From: Hyphomonas polymorpha PS728
GTDB lineage: Bacteria > Pseudomonadota > Alphaproteobacteria > Caulobacterales > Hyphomonadaceae
DNA length: 64,000 bases
Assembly (NCBI RefSeq): GCF_000685315.1
Contig: NZ_ARYM01000018.1
Span: forward strand, 1-64,000
Direction: 5' to 3'
Under the pieces are notes generated by a model. It made no database searches and was not told the origin of the DNA. It saw only the letters and a program-made list of their open reading frames with translations. Shown here piece after piece: positions 9,601 to 15,510 of the stretch (within the stretch, counting starts at the first letter, position 1; every line of letters begins with the position of its first letter). The translations under genes were made by a program, and so were the position numbers.

Positions 9601-9803
9601 AAGCTTTCCATCATGCCTTTGCGGCGGCCCTTGGCGCGGGCGATCATGACCAGCTCCCTGCCCCGGCGGACCGCGCCTTCGCGGATCGGCTGCGACAGTA
9701 CTCCTTCCTTCAGCAGGCCCTCGAGAAGGGCCTCCTCATCAGCGAATTTCAGGGCGTCGAGCGCATCCCAGTCGAGCGCGGTCTGAGGCAGGGTATCGGG
9801 CAT
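6669..9803 (-). CDS. putA: Bifunctional proline dehydrogenase / P5C dehydrogenase
   Basis: Oxidises proline to glutamate in two steps: FAD-dependent proline dehydrogenase, then NAD-dependent glutamate-semialdehyde (P5C) dehydrogenase. At 1044 residues it is the short PutA type. The N-terminal region (about 1-100) has no ribbon-helix-helix DNA-binding domain, so autorepression as in E. coli is not expected. The proline dehydrogenase barrel covers about 180-480, with VRLVKGAYWDSE near 352-363 and the conserved FEFQRLHGMG at 429-438. The aldehyde dehydrogenase domain covers about 560-1040, with general base Glu801 (ETGGLN) and nucleophile Cys835 (GSAGQRCSA). It is divergent from the glycosyltransferase gene. 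Confidence 0.95.
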   Translation of the reverse strand: MPDTLPQTALDWDALDALKFADEEALLEGLLKEGVLSQPIREGAVRRGRELVMIARAKGRRKGMMESFLEEFGLSNSEGLALMCLAEALLRVPDAETKDDLIAEKIRSGDWGAHKGQSDSWLVNASTWGLMLTGRVIGAPENAQKGAGNFVSGLVRQSGEPVIRAAMMQAMRIMGEQFVLGRTVSEALKRGRRMVKSGDAAHFSFDMLGEGARTTEDANRYYKAYHDAIAAVAADKDPALPPEKANGVSVKLSALHPRYLAVKEARVMAEMYPRVLSLCQAAAKANIGLCLDAEEAHRLVISLKIFERLAREPSLKDWTGLGLAVQAYQKRARAVIERLAALARQTNRRFMVRLVKGAYWDSEIKNAQVEGYSNFPVFTTKQGTDVHYLACVKAMLEASPAIYPAFATHNAHSLAAVDLLAQAAGVTNFEFQRLHGMGEPLYEAADAGNRVRVYAPVGAHEDLLPYLVRRLLENGANTSFVHSFLDPDVPAEHVVADPIAKVEIGPRRHPRIPTPPRLYGAGRRNSAGHDLSQLGVRGQFAAAVKVLDDGPAYAAGPIVSGKPETGGGDLVRMPAETGRALGAVKEADTDAIHRALDAATAFQPEWDHLGGPKRAEYLHAMADVMEANAAQLIALMAREAGKTLPDGIAEVREAVDFCRYYAQQAEHDFAGPVRLPGPTGETNHLSLHGRGVFCCISPWNFPLAIFTGQLAAALAAGNAVIAKPAEQTALTAFEAVRLFHKAGLPADALHLLPGRGETVGAALTADLRVSGVCFTGGTSTARLINRTLAGRDGPIIPLIAETGGLNGLFVDTTALREQVIDDMIISAFGSAGQRCSALRIAFLPNATADHLIEGLIGAMNELALGDPALPETDTGPVIDADARKALGAHLERMRREAKILHQLDAGRIGAEGYGFGPALVELSSLDQISEETFGPVLHILRYDPDNVAAVAAGLKAKGYGLTLGIHSRLESFHNAVKTACPVGNTYVNRSMIGAVVGVQPFGGEGLSGTGPKAGGPHYLHRFATERVVSVNITAQGGDPELLSL

Positions 9804-9995
9804 AGTGTGGGTCCGTCTGGCGAGGTCGGGGCAATATTCTGCCGCTTATACCTGAGCCTTCAGACAAGAATACCCCCATCGGGGGAGTGTCCCAAAACAC
9901 CCCTGCGCCGCAGTGTCCCCCTTTACGCCCCGCGCCAAGCCCGTCAGATTGCGCCCGCGAAAGGCCCGCGGGGGGCCCACAACCATGGAGCCGGC

Positions 9996-11102
9996 ATGCG
10001 CATCATGCTCGTCACCGATGCCTGGGACCCTCAGGTCAATGGCGTCGTACGCACGATGAAGCGCGTTATCGCCGAGACAGAGGCCATGGGCCATGTCTGG
10101 GAGATCGTGCATCCGGGGGATGGTTTCATGACCATGCCGCTGCCGACCTATCCGGAAATCAAGCTGGCGCTGTTTGCCCGCCGCAAGATCCGCGAGCGGT
10201 TTGACGAGTTTGAACCCGACGCGGTGCATATCGCCACCGAGGGTACGCTTGGCATGGCCGGGCGCGCGGTCTGCTTGACAGAGAAACACCCTTTCTCCAC
10301 CGCCTATCACACGCGCTTTCCCGAATATGTCTCGGCGCGCCTGCCGGTGCCGGTCAGCTGGGGCTATTCCTTCGTGCGCTGGTTCCACAAATATTCGGGC
10401 AAGGTGATGGTGGCGACACCGTCTCTGCTGGACGAGCTGCGCCAGCAGCGCTTCATCAACCTCGTCTCCTGGAGCCGGGGGGTGGATACCGAACTGTTCA
10501 ATCCGGCCAAACGCATCGAGGAAGGCGCGCCGGGCGACCCGTTTGCGGGCCTGAAGCGGCCCATCTTCCTGAATGTCGGCCGCGTCGCGGTGGAAAAGAA
10601 CATCGAATCCTTTGCCGAGCTGGACCTGCCCGGCACCAAGGTGATCGTCGGCGATGGGCCGCAGCTGGAAGAGCTGAAGAAGAAATACAAGGATGTCGTG
10701 TTCCTGGGCGCCAAGTTCGGCGATGACCTGGCCGCCCATTATGCCAGCGCGGACGTGTTCGTGTTCCCCAGCCTGACCGATACGTTCGGGCTGGTGGTGC
10801 TCGAAGCGATGGCCGCGGGGACGCCGGTGGCCGCCTATGATGCCACGGGGCCGCGCGATGTGATCCCTGGTTCGGGCGCGGGCACGATCACGCCGGTGGG
10901 CGGCAATCTGCGCCAAGGGGCCATTGATTGCCTGCGCCTCAGCCGCGAGACCTGCCGGGCCTATGCGGAGACCTATAGCTGGCGGGCCTGCGCCGAGGCG
11001 TTCATCGAGAACCTGCAGCCCCTGCCCGCGCCCGAGCGTAAACGCTTCTGGCAGAAAATCCGTATCCGGCGCCGCAGGCAGCCGGCAGGGCCGGGCTTCT
11101 AG
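9996..11102 (+). CDS. Glycosyltransferase family 4 (mannosyltransferase-like)
   Basis: A 368-residue GT-B glycosyltransferase. The N-terminal domain begins MRIMLVTDAWDPQVNGVV, a typical GT4 acceptor-domain start with the conserved Gly loop. The C-terminal nucleotide-sugar domain shows FLNVGRVAVEKN and the EX7E-like segment in DTFGLVVLEAMAAGTP. It resembles alphaproteobacterial alpha-mannosyltransferases of the MgtA/PimB-like group, often involved in glycolipid synthesis. The start at 9996 is selected because the upstream extension is a non-conserved GC-rich leader. A basic C-terminal tail (RIRRRRQP) may bind membrane. Exact sugar and acceptor are unknown. Confidence 0.8.
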   Translation: MRIMLVTDAWDPQVNGVVRTMKRVIAETEAMGHVWEIVHPGDGFMTMPLPTYPEIKLALFARRKIRERFDEFEPDAVHIATEGTLGMAGRAVCLTEKHPFSTAYHTRFPEYVSARLPVPVSWGYSFVRWFHKYSGKVMVATPSLLDELRQQRFINLVSWSRGVDTELFNPAKRIEEGAPGDPFAGLKRPIFLNVGRVAVEKNIESFAELDLPGTKVIVGDGPQLEELKKKYKDVVFLGAKFGDDLAAHYASADVFVFPSLTDTFGLVVLEAMAAGTPVAAYDATGPRDVIPGSGAGTITPVGGNLRQGAIDCLRLSRETCRAYAETYSWRACAEAFIENLQPLPAPERKRFWQKIRIRRRRQPAGPGF

Positions 11103-11120
11103 GCGCGTAGCTCAGGCCGA

Positions 11121-12218
11121 TCAGTAGCCGCGGCTTTTGGCAACAAGCCGGGCTGCGATCTGCTGCTGCTCAAGCAGTTCGTCTTCATGCAGCGGCACGA
11201 GCCCCTGCTCCAGAAGATAACCGTCCGGCCCGGCGGCGCCGTCATCGACCGAAAATTCCACGAACTCTGCCAGTCCATCGACCAGCGGCAAGTTCTGTTC
11301 CTTCACATAGAAGAACATCAGACGGGCAAGTCCGTATTCCCCGGAATTGATGTTCTCGAATGTGGGCGCAATGCCGCTGAAAGCCGTGCCTTTGATGCGG
11401 TCTGCATTCTGCTCCAGAAAGGAAAAGCCCAAAACGCCCAGCGCTTCTGGAGACTTCATCAGAGACTGCACAATCGCCGAATCATGCTCGCCGAAATCGA
11501 TCCACCGGCCATCCGTGCGGATGGTGTGGGACCGCAGCTTGAACGCGTCGGAATCTGAAGCTTTCAGGGCGGCCAGCTCAGGGATGCCGAGGGCGCCCTT
11601 CTCCATGCCCAGCTCGTTGAAAGCGTCCCGCGTGCCGGACGTGGGCGGCTGGCCAAACACCAGGATCGGAACGTTAGGCAGTTCGGGCGAGACTTCGCTC
11701 CAGCGGGTGTAGGGGTTCGGGATGAAGCCGCCCTTGCCGTCCGGAATGTCCTTGGCGAGCGCAAGGAACATCTGGGTTTTTGTCATGCTGAAATCCGGGC
11801 CGCCCTTGGCGTTCGCCAGCACGATACCGTCATAGCCAAAGGCCACTTCGGTAATGTCTGTGACCCCCGCTCTCCGGCAAAGCTCGCGCTCGGAATCGGT
11901 CATTGGGCGGGAGGCGTTGGCAATCGAAGGGGTGATCGGGCCTACGCCTTCACAGAAGGCCTTAAAGCCGCCGCCGGTGCCGGTGGATTCCACAATCGGG
12001 GTCGAGAACCGCGTGACCACACCAAACCGCTCCGCAACCGGCCGGGAGAAAGGCGCCACCGTGGAAGACCCGACAATCTTGATCTTCTGATCGCGCGCGA
12101 TCGCCGGGACAGGCTTGGTGCCCGGCTCACCGGTATCGAGCTGCGAGAGGTCGCTCTGGCTGCAGGCGGCCAGGGCAAGCAGGCCGGCGCCCAGCAGGCT
12201 GATACGGCGAAAGAACAT
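11121..12218 (-). CDS. pstS: PstS-like phosphate-binding lipoprotein
   Basis: A periplasmic phosphate-binding protein, 366 residues, of the PstS family that feeds a PstCAB ABC transporter. It has a lipoprotein signal (lipobox LAAC, Cys19). Phosphate-site signatures include KIVGSSTVAPFSRP near residues 45-58, the STGTGGGFKAFCEG loop and PPTSGTRDAFNELG. The start at 12218 follows a strong GGAGG site. No pstCAB genes lie in the window, so the gene is orphaned here; in several alphaproteobacteria this PstS type does sit with the transporter elsewhere. A candidate Pho box lies about 106-123 bases upstream, consistent with phosphate-starvation control. Confidence 0.85.
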   Translation of the reverse strand: MFFRRISLLGAGLLALAACSQSDLSQLDTGEPGTKPVPAIARDQKIKIVGSSTVAPFSRPVAERFGVVTRFSTPIVESTGTGGGFKAFCEGVGPITPSIANASRPMTDSERELCRRAGVTDITEVAFGYDGIVLANAKGGPDFSMTKTQMFLALAKDIPDGKGGFIPNPYTRWSEVSPELPNVPILVFGQPPTSGTRDAFNELGMEKGALGIPELAALKASDSDAFKLRSHTIRTDGRWIDFGEHDSAIVQSLMKSPEALGVLGFSFLEQNADRIKGTAFSGIAPTFENINSGEYGLARLMFFYVKEQNLPLVDGLAEFVEFSVDDGAAGPDGYLLEQGLVPLHEDELLEQQQIAARLVAKSRGY

Positions 12219-12323
12219 CGGGAGACCTCCGGGAACAGCGCCAATGCCGCAGAGATCGCGGCTTTCGGAGCGCCATTTTACCATGTTTGCAAGCGCTATC
12301 TGGCGCAGCACCGTTACCCTTTT

Positions 12324-12341
12324 GTGACAAGCTTATGTAAC
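12324..12341 (-). promoter_or_regulatory. Candidate Pho box upstream of pstS
   Basis: Read on the minus strand this is GTTACATAAGCTTGTCAC, which fits the 18-base PhoB layout of two 7-base repeats separated by four bases (consensus CTGTCATAWAWCTGTCAY). The second repeat matches 6 of 7 bases, the first 4 of 7. It stands 106 bases before the pstS start codon. Gene identity supports the call; the first half-site is weak. Confidence 0.5.
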
Positions 12342-12355
12342 GGGCAAAATTTCTT

Positions 12356-12384
12356 CTTGCATGCCCGGGCATTGTACACTATTT
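12356..12384 (+). promoter_or_regulatory. Candidate sigma70-type promoter of ornithine decarboxylase
   Basis: CTTGCA (12356-12361) and CTATTT (12379-12384) are separated by 17 bases, close to the alphaproteobacterial CTTGAC-N17-CTATAT type. Transcription would start near 12391, leaving a leader of about 100 bases before the ODC start codon. Confidence 0.45.
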
Positions 12385-12390
12385 CGACCC

Positions 12391-12489
12391 CTGAAATTCG
12401 ATGTGGCGGACATCTGGGCTAACCCGATAAGGGGGGCCCCCTGTACTAACGCCCAAAGCTGGTTTGAAGCCCTTTGGAGGTTAGGTGTC
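12391..12489 (+). ncRNA. Structured ODC leader, candidate speF-type regulatory RNA
   Basis: The leader before the ornithine decarboxylase start can form several helices: GATGT/ACATC (12400-12404 with 12410-12414), GGGC/GCCC (12416-12419 with 12451-12454) and a C/G-rich centre. Two copies of CTAAC (12419-12423 and 12446-12450) can each pair with GTTAG (12480-12484), which overlaps the ribosome binding site GGAGG (12476-12480); the first copy extends to six pairs. This looks like a switch controlling translation. The speF motif is an established alphaproteobacterial leader RNA upstream of this ODC family, so this is probably a member, but the match to its consensus was not computed. Confidence 0.5.
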
Positions 12490-13686
12490 ATGCACACTTA
12501 CGCGACCCCGTATCATATTGCGCGCGAGCAAAAGCCCGAGCTGCCGACCTATTGCTTCCGTCCGGAGCGCGTGACGGCCGCTGCGAGCTGGTTCGTGGAG
12601 AAATTCCCGGCCCAGGCTTTCTATGCCGTGAAGGTGAACCCTGCCCCGCACGTCCTCGACGCGCTGTGGGAAGGCGGCATCCGTAGCTTTGACGCGGCTT
12701 CCGAAAAGGAAATCGAGCTGATTCGCGGCCGCTTCCCGGACGCCCGCATCGCTTTCCTGCACCCGGTGAAACCGCGTCAGGCGATCCGCCGCGCCTACTT
12801 CAATCATGGCGTGCGCATCTTCGTCACCGACTCGATGGCCGAGCTGCAGAAGATTCTCGACGCGACCGACTTTGCAAAGGATCTGACGATCCTTGTGCGC
12901 ATTGCCGTGTCGAACGAAGGATCGGCCCTGCCGCTGTCGGGCAAGTTCGGCGCCGGCGCCGCGGAAGCTGCTGATATCCTCAGCGTTGCCCGCCGCTATG
13001 CCGATGAGCTGGGCGTGTCGTTCCATGTGGGCAGCCAGGCGATGAAGCCTTCTGCCTGGGCACAGGCGATGGCAGATGCCAGCCGCGTCATCATCGACGC
13101 CGGCGTGACCGTGGACATCGTGGATGTCGGCGGCGGCTTCCCGGCCATCTATGCCGACAAGAACCCGCCGGCGATGGACGATTATGTCGCCATGGTGATG
13201 CGTTCGTTCGAGAACATGTTCGTTCTGGAAAACGCTGACCTGTGGTGCGAGCCGGGCCGCGCGCTGGTGGCTGAAGCCGAAAGCCTGCTGGTGGGCGTCG
13301 ATCTGGTTAAGGGCGATGCGCTCTACATCAATGAAGGCTCCTATGGCGCGCTGTATGACGCCGTGCACGAGAACTGGGTGTTCCCGATGCGCGCGATCTC
13401 GGGTGACGGGCGCAAGCTGGGCCGGATGGTGGAATACACCGTCTACGGACCGACCTGCGATTCAGCTGACATGCTTCCCTACAAGGTCTGGCTGCCGGCC
13501 GGGCTGACCGAGGGCGACTATGTGGAGATCGGCAATATCGGCGCCTATGGCCGCTCGATGGCGACGCGCTTCAACGGCTTTGGCGAGTCCGAGCTGGCGA
13601 TTGTTCAGGATAGCCCCTGGCCGTCGCTCTATGGCTCGGCCGAAGGCGCCGAAGTCATCTCGATCGGCTCGATGGCCACGAACTGA
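12490..13686 (+). CDS. Ornithine decarboxylase, PLP-dependent fold type III
   Basis: Decarboxylates ornithine to putrescine; members of this bacterial group may also accept lysine. The 398-residue protein has an alanine-racemase-like barrel with the PLP lysine Lys48 (FYAVKVNP), the glycine-rich phosphate loop GGGFP near 214-218, EPGR near 254-257, and the C-terminal YGPTCDSAD motif with catalytic Cys323-Asp324, matching the eukaryotic-type ODC pattern. The start at 12490 is preceded by GGAGG. Regulation is likely through the structured leader. The 3' end overlaps the convergent murI gene by 58 bases. Confidence 0.9.
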   Translation: MHTYATPYHIAREQKPELPTYCFRPERVTAAASWFVEKFPAQAFYAVKVNPAPHVLDALWEGGIRSFDAASEKEIELIRGRFPDARIAFLHPVKPRQAIRRAYFNHGVRIFVTDSMAELQKILDATDFAKDLTILVRIAVSNEGSALPLSGKFGAGAAEAADILSVARRYADELGVSFHVGSQAMKPSAWAQAMADASRVIIDAGVTVDIVDVGGGFPAIYADKNPPAMDDYVAMVMRSFENMFVLENADLWCEPGRALVAEAESLLVGVDLVKGDALYINEGSYGALYDAVHENWVFPMRAISGDGRKLGRMVEYTVYGPTCDSADMLPYKVWLPAGLTEGDYVEIGNIGAYGRSMATRFNGFGESELAIVQDSPWPSLYGSAEGAEVISIGSMATN

Positions 13687-14510
13687 ACCTCGGGAAAACC
13701 GTAGCGTCTCAGGACGCGGACGGTGGCCTCTTCCCTTTCAGGCGGACTTGTGAGGCAGGCTGTGCCTCCCTGTCCGCCTGATTCATTTCTGGCAGGCAGT
13801 ACACGGATCGTCTGGCGGGCGATGGCCGCGCCGCTGTCGATATAGCTGACGGCGCGGGGCGCGGTGGCAATGAGCTGCCCGCGCACCAGCGGGAAATGCG
13901 TGCAGGCAAGCACCACTGTGTCAATCTCATCGCCGCCCGGCGCTTCGAACAGGGGTGCCTGCGCGGCGGCAAAGGCCTCCGGCGGCACGTCCTCTCCGCG
14001 GGCATGGGCCTCGGCGAGTTTGACCAGTTCCAGGCTGCCATGGAGGATGACGCGCTTGTCGCCCGCAAACTCCTCAATCAGGCGGGCGGTGTAAGCGCGC
14101 CTTATGGTGCCGGGGGTGGCGAGGAGGCCGATGGTTCCGGTCTCGGTCAGCCGGGCCGCCGGCTTGATGGCCGGCACCGTGCCCACGACAGGGATATCCA
14201 GCACGGCGCGCACTTCGGCCAGCGCCAGCGTACTCGCCGTGTTGCAGGCAATGACGAACACATCCGGGCGCACATTCTCAACTAGCGCCTTGGCCACCAC
14301 CGGCAGGCGGGCGCGCAAGGCGTCGTCAGACTTGTCCCCATATGGGAAAAAGCCGGTATCGGCGGCGTAATGCACCGAAAGCCGGGGCCCCAGCGCCCGG
14401 ATTTCCCCGGCAACCGTCAGCCCGCCGACCCCGGAATCGAAGACGAGAACACGCCCCCTGGCGGGCGAAGGTTCAAACGGGAAGGGCGCGTCGGCGGTCA
14501 TATTCGCCAA
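13629..14510 (-). CDS. murI: Glutamate racemase
   Basis: Interconverts L- and D-glutamate for peptidoglycan synthesis. The 293-residue protein carries both catalytic cysteines, Cys89 in ACNTAS and Cys203 in ACTHFP, and the N-terminal DSGVGG and YGDKS motifs. Residues about 242-261 (centred on GGQGGTACLTSPP) look like an insertion between the normal C-terminal strand and helix and are encoded by a near-perfect palindrome. The gene overlaps the end of ornithine decarboxylase by 58 bases on the opposite strand. The start could be Met1 or Met4; both fit. The core motifs suggest the enzyme is functional despite the insert. Confidence 0.9.
   Translation of the reverse strand: MANMTADAPFPFEPSPARGRVLVFDSGVGGLTVAGEIRALGPRLSVHYAADTGFFPYGDKSDDALRARLPVVAKALVENVRPDVFVIACNTASTLALAEVRAVLDIPVVGTVPAIKPAARLTETGTIGLLATPGTIRRAYTARLIEEFAGDKRVILHGSLELVKLAEAHARGEDVPPEAFAAAQAPLFEAPGGDEIDTVVLACTHFPLVRGQLIATAPRAVSYIDSGAAIARQTIRVLPARNESGGQGGTACLTSPPEREEATVRVLRRYGFPEVQFVAIEPIEMTSAPSAEP
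13741..13778. repeat. Palindromic hairpin inside murI, possible ODC terminator
   Basis: GGCGGAC (13741-13747) pairs with GTCCGCC (13772-13778), and GAGGCA (13752-13757) with TGCCTC (13763-13768), giving two stacked stems. It is in frame within murI and encodes residues 245-257. On the plus strand it lies 55 bases after the ODC stop and is followed by the T-rich TGATTCATTTCT, so it may end ODC transcription. It could also be a mobile palindromic element that entered a gene. Confidence 0.55.
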
Positions 14511-14569
14511 TTAAGACCATTCCTCAGCGGCGAAAACGGGGCGGAACCGGGCTTTTGGCATGAGATTTG

Positions 14570-14584
14570 TTGTGCGGCGCACAA
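14570..14584. promoter_or_regulatory. Perfect dyad TTGTGC-GGC-GCACAA, possible PhaR-type operator
   Basis: A perfect 6-base inverted repeat with a 3-base centre, located 27 bases before the start of the phasin-like gene. It contains the TGC-N3-GCA core described for the PHB-granule repressor PhaR (CTGC-N3-GCAG in Paracoccus and Rhodobacter). It lies in the 101-base divergent region shared with murI, so either gene could be the target. Confidence 0.45.
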
Positions 14585-14611
14585 TAGCGGCGTAGAAAAA
14601 GAGCGAAGCTG

Positions 14612-14935
14612 ATGGATATGAAACCGATGTTTGACTTGTGGCTGGCGCCCTGGCGCGCCTCTCTCGCCCTGACCTCCGCATCGCTCGACACGATGCTGGC
14701 CGTGCAGAAAAGCATGATGAGCTTCTCCTCAATCACCCTTGCGGACGGTTTTGACAGCGCGGATGAAAACTATATGCGCCAGGCATTCCAGTTGACCGCT
14801 GATGCCAATGTGCGCCGCTGGGCAGATGCAGCCGGCGTGCTGCAGGCTATGCCCGACTGGTATCATCAGGCGGCCAACGGCCCCGGCGCGGTCCTGACCG
14901 ACATGTTCGACAAGGCGCGCCGCTCACTCGACTAA
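14612..14935 (+). CDS. Small helical protein, possible phasin
   Basis: A 107-residue protein I cannot assign with certainty. It is almost entirely predicted helix, with many Met, Ala and aromatic residues and no signal peptide or long hydrophobic core; the N-terminal part (FDLWLAPWRASLALTSASL) resembles the start of alphaproteobacterial phasins that coat polyhydroxybutyrate granules. A dyad with the TGC-N3-GCA core of PhaR sites lies just upstream, which supports this weakly. It is divergent from murI and converges on the SnoaL-like gene with five bases between them. It might instead be an unrelated conserved hypothetical protein. Confidence 0.6.
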   Translation: MDMKPMFDLWLAPWRASLALTSASLDTMLAVQKSMMSFSSITLADGFDSADENYMRQAFQLTADANVRRWADAAGVLQAMPDWYHQAANGPGAVLTDMFDKARRSLD

Positions 14936-14940
14936 ATGCC

Positions 14941-15372
14941 TCAGGCGAGCTCCAGCGCCCGCAGAACGGCCCCCTGATCGAAATAGGGCCGCTCGCAGAT
15001 GATCTTGTCGCCGCCGGGCGGAAATTCGAAACTCGCCGCCATGCGCACCTTGAAGCGCCGGCCCGTCGGCGCCACCACCCTGTCTTTCAGGCGCAGCGGC
15101 CCCAGATGGGTTCCCGTCAGCCAGAACTCGACCAGCACCGTATCGCCAGCATGGGCGATGGCGATGATCTCGTTGCCCTGATCGGGAAAAGGCGTGCGCG
15201 AAGCATCGAAATAGCCGCGCACGGCCGCCTCACCGTCAAACACATTGCCGGAGCCATACATTTCGTAGCGGGGATGCTCGAAAGTGGCGATGACGGCGTC
15301 CCAATCATGGGTCACCTCCAGTGCCATATGGTCCTTAACCAGCTGAATGCGGCGCTCTGCCAGATCCGTCAT
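14941..15372 (-). CDS. SnoaL/NTF2-like domain protein
   Basis: A 143-residue cytoplasmic protein with the NTF2-like cone fold pattern: N-terminal helices (RIQLVKDHMALEVTHDWDAV), the IATFEHPRYEMYG segment, then the GEAAVRGYFDASR helix and a run of strands ending in a sheet with VRMAASFEF. This fits SnoaL-like proteins and ester-cyclase relatives, for which activity is rarely predictable. The start at 15372 has a strong ribosome binding site (GGGAGGAG) and removes a non-conserved upstream extension. It is divergent from the large transketolase-like gene. Function unassigned. Confidence 0.75.
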   Translation of the reverse strand: MTDLAERRIQLVKDHMALEVTHDWDAVIATFEHPRYEMYGSGNVFDGEAAVRGYFDASRTPFPDQGNEIIAIAHAGDTVLVEFWLTGTHLGPLRLKDRVVAPTGRRFKVRMAASFEFPPGGDKIICERPYFDQGAVLRALELA

Positions 15373-15510
15373 GATCGCTCCTCCCTGTTTTTCGGAGGCT
15401 AACCCAAGACGCCCGCAGGGGCCATGGTGATCAGACCCGGCCATGGACTTGCGCGCATTCCTGAATTAGGCGGAAGGAAATGCCCTTCCCCAGCGAGATG
15501 GCCGAAATCC

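Noticed and set aside
13629-13686. Overlap of ODC and murI considered as a frameshift or assembly error
   Set aside because: Both reading frames end naturally with intact family motifs; a convergent 3' overlap is plausible.
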